Assembly: GCF_016899725.1 (NCBI RefSeq)
Contig: NZ_JACLYU010000007.1
Location: forward strand, 23,937-87,936
Direction of reading: 5' to 3'
Source: Bifidobacterium pullorum subsp. saeculare
GTDB taxonomy: Bacteria > Actinomycetota > Actinomycetes > Actinomycetales > Bifidobacteriaceae
Length of the DNA: 64,000 nucleotides
In this document: positions 36,292-44,900 of the stretch, in pieces
Numbering within the stretch: the stretch's first letter is position 1
Layout: every line of letters begins with the position of its first letter
Made by a program: the position numbers and the translations under genes
The notes under the pieces: model-generated
Told to the model about the DNA's origin: nothing
Seen by the model: the letters and a program-made list of their open reading frames with translations, nothing else
The model's database searches: none

Positions 36292-36633
36292 TCAGCCGAG
36301 GTTCGACTGCGTGCCGGCCGTGTCCGCGGTGGCGGCCTGGGCGCTTTGCGCGGCGTCGAGCTTGGTGCGCACTTCGTTGAGCAGGCTCTGCGCGCGCTTG
36401 GCCAGCGCCTCGCCGATCTCCCACTGGCGCATTGACTGGTCGAGGTCGAGGCCTCCTGCCTCCAGTGTCTGCACGGCCTGGATGAGTTTGTCGCGCGCCT
36501 CCTCATACGGCATCCGCGCGATGGCCTCGCGCTCCGCGTCGGTGAGGGACGAGGCGGGGGAGGGGGCCGTCTGCTCGCCGGCCGTGGCCTCCTGCGCCGT
36601 CTCGTCGGTGGTGGCGCCCTGCTGTGTCGTCAT
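36292..36633 (-). CDS. xseB: Exodeoxyribonuclease VII small subunit
   Basis: 113 residues. The conserved helical hairpin is MPYEEARDKLIQAVQTLE and LDLDQSMRQWEIGEALAKRAQSLL. A Thr/Ala/Glu-rich N-terminal extension of about 35 residues makes it longer than the usual XseB of about 80. It binds the large subunit to form exonuclease VII. ATG 36633 follows AAAGGA. It lies 80 bp downstream of xseA on the same strand. Confidence 0.93.
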   Translation of the reverse strand: MTTQQGATTDETAQEATAGEQTAPSPASSLTDAEREAIARMPYEEARDKLIQAVQTLEAGGLDLDQSMRQWEIGEALAKRAQSLLNEVRTKLDAAQSAQAATADTAGTQSNLG

Positions 36634-36713
36634 CGTCGTTCCTTTCTCTGGGTGTGATGCTGATGGAATGGTGTTGGTGGGAATGGTGTCGGAGGGGATC
36701 GCGGAGCCGAAGC

Positions 36714-37988
36714 TCACGCGGTGGCGGTCGCGGTGGCGGTGACGACGCCGCGGCGCAGTGTCAGCGTGAGCGCGTCGCCGGGGTTCACGCGGGCCGCGTC
36801 GTCGAGCACATGGCCGTCGGCGGCTTGGACGACGGCATAGCCGCGGTCCAGCGTGGCCTGCGGGCTCATCGCGGTGAGCGTGGCATGCGCCCGTTCGACG
36901 GTGCGCTCCGCATCGTCCACCAGCCGGCGCAGCCCCACGTCGAGGCGCTGCCGGGCCTCGTCCAGCAGGCGCTGGTGCGGGTCCAGCATCGTCAGCGGAT
37001 GCGTCAGGCTCGGACGGTTCGCATACCCCTCCACCAGCCGCACCTCGCTGTCCACCCGGGCGGAGACACGCATGCGCATCCGGCCGATCGCGTTGTCCAC
37101 GAGCTGCCACTGCTCGCGCACATCCGGCACCACGCGCTTGGCCGCGTCCGTCGGCGTGGAGGCGCGCACGTCGGCGGCCAGGTCGATGAGCGTCCAGTCG
37201 TCCTCGTGGCCGATGGCGGAGATGATCGGCGTGACGCAGGCGGCGGTGGCGCGCACCACGCCCTCGTCGGAGAAACCGACCAGATCCTCGAAGGCGCCGC
37301 CGCCACGGGCCACGATGATCACATCCACCTCCGGATCCGCGTCGAGCTGACGGATCGCACGGATCACATCGGGCGGGCACTGCTCGCCCTGCACATGGGT
37401 GTGCACCACCTTGAACCTGACCGCCGGCCACCGCAGGTTCACGTTGGTGATGACGTCGCCCTCGGCGCGCGCCTGCGGGGCGCAGATGAGCCCGATGCAC
37501 CGGGGGAACTCGGGCAGCGGCACCTTGTTCTCCTGGTCGAACAACCCCTCGCCCTTGAGCTTCTTGCGCAGCTCGTCGATCTGCTCCTTGAGGCCGCCGG
37601 CGCCGATCTTGCGGATGTCGTCGCCGATGAAGCTCAGGCGCGTCTGCTTCATCCACACATCGGCCTTGCCATGGATGACCACACGGTCGCCCTGGCGGAA
37701 CTGCGCGGCCTTCGCGGCGAAGGCACGCCAGCCGGAGACGGAGATCGCAATGTCCTCGAAGTCGTCGCGCACCGTCAGATAGGCGGAGCCCGCGCGGCGC
37801 GTGTTGATCTCGGTGATCTGCCCGCAGATCCACGCCGCCGGCCACTTCTCCACCGCGATGTGGAACTTCTGGCTCAGCACGCTCACCGGCCATGGATTGT
37901 CCGCCGTGGTCTCGCTGGCGAGCCTCGGCAGCTGGTCCATCGGCCGGGGCGCCGGTCCCTGGTGCATCTGGTAACTCATGGCCACCAT
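36714..37988 (-). CDS. xseA: Exodeoxyribonuclease VII large subunit
   Basis: 424 residues from ATG 37988; ATG 37979 (MSYQMHQG) is an equally plausible start. It degrades single-stranded DNA from both ends, in repair. An N-terminal OB fold (WPAAWICGQITEINTRRAGSAYLTVRD) is followed by the catalytic domain with GLICAPQARAEGDVI, DVIIVARGGGAFEDL, SAIGHEDDWTLIDLAADVRASTPTDAA and a coiled-coil region. The C-terminal ending is a run of Thr-Ala repeats. The 16-bp palindrome at 38010-38025 is 22 bp upstream and is shared with adnA. It is divergent from nrdD. Confidence 0.94.
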   Translation of the reverse strand: MVAMSYQMHQGPAPRPMDQLPRLASETTADNPWPVSVLSQKFHIAVEKWPAAWICGQITEINTRRAGSAYLTVRDDFEDIAISVSGWRAFAAKAAQFRQGDRVVIHGKADVWMKQTRLSFIGDDIRKIGAGGLKEQIDELRKKLKGEGLFDQENKVPLPEFPRCIGLICAPQARAEGDVITNVNLRWPAVRFKVVHTHVQGEQCPPDVIRAIRQLDADPEVDVIIVARGGGAFEDLVGFSDEGVVRATAACVTPIISAIGHEDDWTLIDLAADVRASTPTDAAKRVVPDVREQWQLVDNAIGRMRMRVSARVDSEVRLVEGYANRPSLTHPLTMLDPHQRLLDEARQRLDVGLRRLVDDAERTVERAHATLTAMSPQATLDRGYAVVQAADGHVLDDAARVNPGDALTLTLRRGVVTATATATA

Positions 37989-38009
37989 GATACGTGCGGC
38001 GGGAAAAGC

Positions 38010-38025
38010 CGGTAAAAAAATACCG
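38010..38025. promoter_or_regulatory. 16-bp palindromic box upstream of xseA (copy 2)
   Basis: CGGTAAAAAAATACCG, identical over all 16 bases to 2678-2693. It lies 22 bp before the xseA start codon and about 400 bp from nrdD. The position suits an operator for the xseAB transcript. Confidence 0.55.
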
Positions 38026-38174
38026 TGCGCGCGTTGTGGTGGGACAATGGCGTCACCGACGCCGGCATGGCGGCCGGGGAAGATCCGCGACCGCAGGGAG
38101 GCAGCGGTGGAAGGCAGGCATCGATTGCCGGCAGGTATACGCCGGGGCGTCAACCCGACGCGCCACGAGGGGCG

Positions 38175-38190
38175 TGTGACCTTTTTCACA
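38175..38190. promoter_or_regulatory. CRP/GlxR-type binding site upstream of nrdD
   Basis: TGTGACCTTTTTCACA matches the CRP-family pattern TGTGA-N6-TCACA exactly, and the match extends by one C/G pair on each side. It is 45 bp upstream of the first NrdR box and about 240 bp before nrdD. Which CRP-family protein would bind is unknown. Confidence 0.5.
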
Positions 38191-38234
38191 CGACCTCCCC
38201 CAACCGCGTGTTTCGGTGGTACTTAGCCCCTCAA

Positions 38235-38281
38235 GCACTACTGGTAGTGTTTCGACGGCGCGTCGCCACTAGATATAGTGG
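38235..38281 (+). promoter_or_regulatory. Pair of NrdR boxes in the nrdD promoter region
   Basis: Box 1 is GCACTACTGGTAGTGT (38235-38250) and box 2 is CCACTAGATATAGTGG (38266-38281). Both resemble the NrdR consensus ACACWATATNTWGTGT and their equivalent positions are 31 bp apart, three helical turns, the spacing NrdR requires. They control the nrdDG operon in response to ATP/dATP levels in known systems. The nrdD start codon is about 150 bp downstream, so there is a long leader. Confidence 0.85.
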
Positions 38282-38430
38282 GCGGGTTGTCGTACAGTAC
38301 ATGAGGCGACCGGAACCACATCCATGTGGTTTGGCCTCCGTGCAGGGCCTTCGCAGACCCGGCCGGACGGCGGGTGTGGACGGTCGGCCTGAGCTGTTAT
38401 CGAACTATCTTTTGTCGAAACGAGGTCGAG

Positions 38431-40821
38431 ATGGAGACTCAGATGATGCAAGCCGTGGCATCCACCCAATCCACAGGAGGGGTGAAGGTCGAGAAGCGTG
38501 ACGGCCGCATCGTGGATTTCGATCCGGTCAACATCATCGTGGCCGTCAAGTCCGCGTTCGGCGACCTCGACAAGAAGGTCGGTCCGCAGGAGGAGCAGTT
38601 CATCCGCGGCATCGCCGACCAGGTGGAAGGCGAGATCAAGGAGCGCTACGCCGGCCCCGCCAAGATCGAGGACATCCAGAACCTCGTGGAGCACGCCCTC
38701 ATCGACGGGCATATGTACGACGTGGCCCGCGCCTACACCAACTACCGCCTGGACAAGGACATCCAGCGCGCCAAGGCCACCGACGTGAACGAGGCCGTCG
38801 CCCGCTTCATCAACCACGACCCGACCCTCATCCACGAGAACGCCAACAAGGACTCCAACGTCTACGCCACGCAGCGCGACCTGCTGGCCGGCGCCGTCTC
38901 CAAAGCCACCGCCTTCGCGATGTTGCCGGACGCCGTCTCCAACGCGCATATGAAGGGCGACATCCACTTCCACGACGCCGACTATTCGCCGTTCACCGCG
39001 CAGTCCAACTGCTCGCTGCCCAACTTCTGGGACATGCTGGCCAACGGCTTCACCCTCGGCAACGCGCCGATGGCCTCCCCGAAGTCCATCGCGATCGCCG
39101 CCACGCAGATCACCCAGATCATGAAGGACGTGGCCTCGAGCCAGTACGGCGGCCAGACCGCCAACCGCGCCGACGAGCATCTGGCGCAGTACGCGAAGAA
39201 GGACTACGAGAAGTTCCTCGAGGAGGCCCGCGAAACCATCCCCGACGGCATGCCCGTCGAATTCGCCCGTCGCCAGGTCGAGTCCGCCAAGCGCAACGAG
39301 CCGGCCAAGCTGCACTTCGGCTCCCGCCAGCCGCTGCCGATGGACACCCCGTTCCACGACGACGTCGACGAGCTCGAGCAGGAGCGCGAGATCCTCGCCA
39401 AGATCCGCACGCGCAAGGCCATCTACGACGCGATGCAGACGATGGAGTACCAGATCAACTCCAACCGCGTCTCCAACGGCCAGACCCCGTTCGTGACCGT
39501 GGGCTTCGGCCTGGGCACCGACTGGTTCTCCCGTGAGATCCAGCGCGCCATCCTGCTCAACCGCATCCGTGGCCTGGGCAAGGAGCACCACACCCCGATC
39601 TTCCCGAAGCTCGTGTTCACCGTCAAGCACGGCGTGAACGCCGACCCGGGCGACCCGAACTACGACCTGAAGCAGCTGGCGCTCGAATGCGCGACCAAGC
39701 GCATGTACCCGGACGTGGTGTTCTACGAGAACATCGTCAAGATCACCGGTTCCTTCAAGGCGCCGATGGGCTGCCGCTCCTTCCTGCAGGGCTGGATCAA
39801 CCCGACGACCGGCGAGGACGAGGAGGACGGCCGCATGAACCTGGGCGTGGTGACGGTGAACGTGCCGCGCATCGCCCTCGAGTCCCGCGGCGACAAGCAG
39901 CGCTTCTGGAAGATCTTCGAGGAGCGCATGGAGGTCGCCCACCAGGCGCTGCAGTACCGCATCATGCGCTGCAAGCAGGCCACCCCGGTCAACGCGCCCA
40001 CGTTGTTCCGCTACGGCGCCTTCGGCCGCCTCGGCGCGAACGACAACGTGGACACGCTGTTCAAGAACGAGCGTGCCACCGTGTCCCTGGGCTACATCGG
40101 ACTGGCGGAGACCACCGCCGTGTTCTACGGCAAGAACTGGATCCGCGACCACGGCTGGGACCCGGAGGGCAAGGAGTTCGCGCTGTCCATCGTCAAGCGC
40201 ATGAACGAGCTGTGCAAGCAGTGGAGCAAGGCCGAGGGCTACCACTACTCGGTGTACTCCACGCCGGCCGAGTCGCTCACCGACCGCTTCAACCGCATGG
40301 ACCGCGAGAAGTTCGGCGTCGTCGACGGCGTGACCGACCACGACTTCTACACGAACTCCTTCCACTACCCGGTGTGGCTGCAGCCCACCCCGATGGAGAA
40401 GCTCAACTTCGAGAAGGACTTCCCGTACTACGCCTCCGGCGGCTTCATCAACTACTGCGAGTACCCGTGCCTGCAGGACAACCCGAAGGCGCTCGAAGCC
40501 GTGTGGGACTACGCCTACAACATCGGCATCGGCTACCTGGGCACGAACACGCCGATCGACCACTGCTTCGTCTGCGGCTTCCAGGGCGACTTCGAGCCCA
40601 CCGAGGAGGGCTTCAAGTGCCCGGAGTGCGGCAACTCCGACCCGGACAAGTGCAATGTGACCAAGCGCACTTGCGGCTACCTCGGCTCCCCGGTGCAGCG
40701 CCCGATGGTCCACGGCCGCCACGAGGAGATCGCCCACCGCGTCAAGCACATGAGCGGTTCCACCGGCAAGGTCACGCTGGCTGACGGCGAGACCCGCGAA
40801 TGGTTCGAAGAGGCCAAGTGA
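38431..40821 (+). CDS. nrdD: Anaerobic ribonucleoside-triphosphate reductase
   Basis: 796 residues. It makes dNTPs without oxygen by glycyl-radical chemistry. The ATP-cone is at about 17-110 (KVEKRDGRIVDFDPVNII). The glycyl radical is expected at Gly749 in RTCGYLGSP. A zinc site uses CFVCGF, KCPECGN and nearby Cys residues just before it. About 47 residues follow Gly749, longer than the classic E. coli tail. The ATG at 38431 has CGAGG upstream. It is transcribed from the NrdR-box region and followed by nrdG. Confidence 0.96.
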   Translation: METQMMQAVASTQSTGGVKVEKRDGRIVDFDPVNIIVAVKSAFGDLDKKVGPQEEQFIRGIADQVEGEIKERYAGPAKIEDIQNLVEHALIDGHMYDVARAYTNYRLDKDIQRAKATDVNEAVARFINHDPTLIHENANKDSNVYATQRDLLAGAVSKATAFAMLPDAVSNAHMKGDIHFHDADYSPFTAQSNCSLPNFWDMLANGFTLGNAPMASPKSIAIAATQITQIMKDVASSQYGGQTANRADEHLAQYAKKDYEKFLEEARETIPDGMPVEFARRQVESAKRNEPAKLHFGSRQPLPMDTPFHDDVDELEQEREILAKIRTRKAIYDAMQTMEYQINSNRVSNGQTPFVTVGFGLGTDWFSREIQRAILLNRIRGLGKEHHTPIFPKLVFTVKHGVNADPGDPNYDLKQLALECATKRMYPDVVFYENIVKITGSFKAPMGCRSFLQGWINPTTGEDEEDGRMNLGVVTVNVPRIALESRGDKQRFWKIFEERMEVAHQALQYRIMRCKQATPVNAPTLFRYGAFGRLGANDNVDTLFKNERATVSLGYIGLAETTAVFYGKNWIRDHGWDPEGKEFALSIVKRMNELCKQWSKAEGYHYSVYSTPAESLTDRFNRMDREKFGVVDGVTDHDFYTNSFHYPVWLQPTPMEKLNFEKDFPYYASGGFINYCEYPCLQDNPKALEAVWDYAYNIGIGYLGTNTPIDHCFVCGFQGDFEPTEEGFKCPECGNSDPDKCNVTKRTCGYLGSPVQRPMVHGRHEEIAHRVKHMSGSTGKVTLADGETREWFEEAK

Positions 40822-40886
40822 CCCACACCCATCGCGGGGACCCGGCCGAGGAAGACAGGCCGGGCGCCTAAGATGGGACACGACCG

Positions 40887-40923
40887 GCGAGGGGCGGTCG
40901 CCTGCATGGCGGCCGCCCCTCGC
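40887..40923 (+). terminator. Strong hairpin in the nrdD-nrdG spacer
   Basis: GCGAGGGGCGG (40887-40897) pairs with 40913-40923. The stem continues through a T-G wobble and CGCC/GGCG to a five-base loop TGCAT, about 16 bp in all. It lies 65 bp after nrdD and 54 bp before nrdG. It may lower nrdG expression relative to nrdD or stabilise the nrdD message. Confidence 0.6.
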
Positions 40924-40977
40924 GCATCCGCACGCAGGCCAGGCCGCCGGCGCGGAAGCCGAAGCAAAGGAGATGCC

Positions 40978-41700
40978 ATGCCCGTCACCACCGTGAGAAC
41001 CGACGCGCCCCGCCGCGACTTCGCCGAAGGGGAGACCGGCCGCGGGCCGTCCGTGCCGTCCGGGGGACTGTGCAACGACCCCCGCGCCGGCCAATGGGAC
41101 GGCCGGCGCATGTTCCGCAACATGATCGCCGACTACAAGACCGTCGTCGTCACCGACGGCGAGGGCGTGCGCAACTCCCTGTACGTCTCCGGATGCCCGT
41201 TCCACTGTGAGGGCTGCTTCAACGCCTCGATCTGGGACTTCCAGGCCGGCCACGAGTACACGCAGCGACTCGAGGACCGGATCATCGAGGACCTGCGGCC
41301 CGGCTACATCCAGGGTCTCACCTTCCTGGGCGGCGAGCCGATGCTCGCCACACCGGTGCTCGTGCCGCTGGCCCGCCGCATCCGCGCCGAATTCGGCCAT
41401 GCCAAGGACCTCTGGTGCTGGACCGGCTACACGTGGGAGGAGCTCATGCGCCCCGGCGAGACGCCGGACAAGCGCGAGCTGCTGGAACTCATCGACGTGC
41501 TTGTGGACGGCCGCTACATCAAGACGCTCAAGGATTCGCTGCTGCAGTTCCGCGGCTCCTCCAACCAGCGCATCCTCGACGTGCCTAGGTCGCTGGAGGC
41601 CGGCGGACCCGTCGTCTGGGCCAGGCTCCACGACCAGGAGCGCGACATCCCCGAGATCTACCTCAAGGACCGCGAATCCGGCAAAAGCACGTCGTCGTGA
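40978..41700 (+). CDS. nrdG: Anaerobic ribonucleotide reductase activating protein
   Basis: 240 residues. This radical SAM enzyme generates the glycyl radical on NrdD. The cluster motif is Cys73-x3-Cys77-x2-Cys80 (CPFHCEGC), followed by FLGGEP for SAM binding and LVDGRYI. A Pro/Gly-rich N-terminal extension of about 45 residues precedes the core. An AAAGGAG site lies before ATG 40978. It is in an operon with nrdD, with a hairpin in the 156-bp spacer. Confidence 0.95.
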   Translation: MPVTTVRTDAPRRDFAEGETGRGPSVPSGGLCNDPRAGQWDGRRMFRNMIADYKTVVVTDGEGVRNSLYVSGCPFHCEGCFNASIWDFQAGHEYTQRLEDRIIEDLRPGYIQGLTFLGGEPMLATPVLVPLARRIRAEFGHAKDLWCWTGYTWEELMRPGETPDKRELLELIDVLVDGRYIKTLKDSLLQFRGSSNQRILDVPRSLEAGGPVVWARLHDQERDIPEIYLKDRESGKSTSS

Positions 41701-41936
41701 CACGCGCCGTGGCTCGGTCCGCACGACAGGTTATGCATTCTGTGGGCGAAATCACGTCGCCCGGATGCGCCGTGGACCGGGAGTCGGACTACATTACATA
41801 GCAGCAACCGGACGCAGCGTGCCCCGCACGAGGCCCAGGACGACGATGACGCAGTCGTCCCCGCGCCGCCGCAGGCCTCCTGGCCGCAGGCCCCTCGGGC
41901 ACCTTCCTTCCGGAAGACGGACAGACAGAGGAATGC

Positions 41937-44900
41937 ATGACTGAGAAGGCAACCACCATGAGCTCCGCGGGCACCATGCCGCTGCGCGTGGGACTGGACA
42001 TCGGCTCGACCACGGTCAAGGCCGTCGTGCTCGACCAGACCGATTCTTTGGACGCCACGCTGTTCTCCGACTACCGCCGCCACCACGCCAACGTGCGCGC
42101 CACCGTACAGGGCCTGCTGACGGACATCCATGCCAAGCTCGACCAGCTCGGCCGCGGCGACGCCCCCATCCGCCTGGCCATCACCGGCTCCGGCGGCCTC
42201 GCGCTGGCGGACCAGCTGCACGTCCCCTTCGTCCAGGAGGTCATCGCCGAGACCGAGGCCATCGACGCGGAGTATCCGCAGGCGGACGTCATCATCGAGC
42301 TCGGCGGCGAGGACGCCAAGATCACGTACCTGAAGCCCACGCCGGAACAGCGCATGAACGGCTCGTGCGCGGGCGGCACCGGCGCGTTCATCGACCAGAT
42401 GTCCACGCTGCTGGACACCGACGCCGCCGGCCTCAACGAGATGGCCAGCCACTACCAGACCCTGTACCCGATCGCCTCCCGCTGCGGCGTCTTCGCGAAA
42501 ACCGACCTGCAGCCCCTGATCAACGACGGCGCCGCCAAGCCCGATCTGGCGGCCTCCATCTTCACCGCCGTGGCCACGCAGACCATCGCCGGCCTGGCCT
42601 CCGGCCGGCCCATCCACGGCACCGTCATCTTCCTCGGCGGCCCGCTGTTCTTCATGAGCGAGCTGCGCGCCGCGTTCCAGCGCGCCCTCGACGGCAAGGT
42701 GGACGAGTTCATCGTCCCCACCGACGCCCACCTCTACGTGGCTTACGGCGCCGCGCTCGTGGCCGGCAAGCCCGAGGGCATCGACATGGACGGCGAGCAT
42801 TACGATCCGCGCACCTGCGCGGACATCCTCGCCCGCCTCGACGAGCTCGAGAACCTTCCCTCGAACACCCCGCACATGCCGCCGCTGTTCCCCACCGAGG
42901 CGGACCGGAAGGCCTTCGACGAACGTCACCACCGCGAGCATGTCCACATCGGCACGCTCGAAGGAGCGTCGGGCCCGCACTTCCTCGGCATCGACGCGGG
43001 CTCCACCACGATCAAGGCCACCTTGGTCAACGACGACCGCGAGATCGTCTGGTCCAGCTACGCCAACAACGAGGGCAGCCCGCTGACCGCCGCCATCGGC
43101 ATCGTCAAGGCCATCCAGAGCCAGCTGCCGGCGGGCGCGTGGATCGCACGCGCCTGCGCCACCGGCTACGGCGAAGGCCTCATCACCACCGGCCTGCACC
43201 TGGACGAGGGCGTGGTCGAGACGATGGCCCACTACCGCGGCGCCGAGATGGTCAGCCCCGGCGTCACCGCCGTCATCGACATCGGCGGCCAGGACATGAA
43301 GTACCTGGCCGTCGCCGACGGCGTCATCGACTCGATCGCCGTCAACGAGGCCTGCTCCTCCGGCTGCGGCTCCTTCCTCCAGACCTTTGCGATGTCGATG
43401 GGCCTGAGCATCGAGGAATTCACCCAGAAGGCGCTCGCCTCCACACGCCCGGTGGACCTGGGCTCGCGGTGCACCGTGTTCATGAACTCCTCGGTCAAGC
43501 AGGCGCAGAAGGAGGGCGCGTCCATCGAGGACATCGCCGCCGGCCTGTGCTACTCCGTGGTGCGCAACGCGCTGTACAAGGTGATCAAGCTGCGCGACTC
43601 CGGCGAACTCGGCGACACCGTCGTGGTCCAGGGCGGCACCTTCCTCAACGACGCGGTGCTGCGCGCCTTCGAGCTGCTCACCGGCCGCGAGGTCACCCGT
43701 CCGAACATCGCCGGCCTGATGGGCGCGTACGGCGCCGCCCTCACCGCCCGCATGCACTACCAGGACGTGGCCGAGGACCAGAACGAGATGGTGACAGCTG
43801 ACGGCGGCTCCGCGCCCGCCGGGGACGCGGACGGCTTCAAGCCCACCGGCTCCGGCGCCGAGGCCCGCACCGTCGTGGTCGACGGGGTGCGGCACACCGC
43901 CTCCGCCATCCTGTCCGGCGAGGCGCTCGACACCCTGACCATGACCACCGAGCGCGACGTGTGCAAGCTGTGCCAGAACCACTGCAAGCTCACGATCACC
44001 ACCTTCGCGGACGGCTCGCGCTACGTGACCGGCAACCGCTGCGAACGCGGCGGCGACGCCAAGCGGCAGCGCTCCGACCGGCCGAACCTGTACGACTACA
44101 AGTACAAGCGGTGCTTCGCCTACCGCAGGCTCACGGACAAGAAGGCCACGCGCGGCGAGATCGGCATCCCGCGCGCGCTGAACATGTACGAGAACTACCC
44201 GTTCTGGTTCACGCTGCTGACCAGCCTGGGCTTCAAGGTGGTGATCTCCGGCCGTTCCAGCCACGAGCTGTTCGAAACCGGCATCGAGTCGATCGCCTCG
44301 GAGAACATCTGCTACCCGGCCAAGCTCGCCCACGGGCACATCAAGTGGCTGCTCAACAAAGGCGTCAAGACGATCTTCTATCCGTGCGTCGCCTACGAGG
44401 AGAACCTCGTGGACCACACGGACAACCACTACAACTGCCCGATCGTGGCCAACTACCCGCTCGTCATCGGCGCGAACATGCCCGAGCTGCGCGAACCCGG
44501 CATCCGCTACATGCACCCGTACTTCAACCTGGCGGACCACGACCTCATGGTCGACCGCATCGTCGAGGAGTTCGCCTGGGCCGGCGTCACCCGCGAGGAG
44601 GCCGAGACGGCCGTCAAAGCCGCCTACGCCGAGGACAAGGTGTTCAAGAACGACGTGCAGCAGGAGGGCCTGCGCGCGCTCGCCTACATGAAGGAGCACG
44701 ACTGCCGCGGCATCGTGCTCGCGGGCCGCCCCTACCACATCGACCCTGAGATCAACCACGGCATCCCCGAGACCATCTGCTCCCTGGGCATGGTGGTGCT
44801 CTCCGAGGACTCCGTGTGCGAGCTGCAGCCGGGGGAGAAGCTCGACCTGACGGCGTTCCTGTCCGAGGGCGAGCCGGATCCGCGGGCGAAGAACGCCGCC

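Noticed and set aside
36660..36692. GGAATGGTGT direct repeats in the xseA-xseB spacer
   Set aside because: Two imperfect copies in a low-complexity GT-rich spacer; nothing links them to a site or element.
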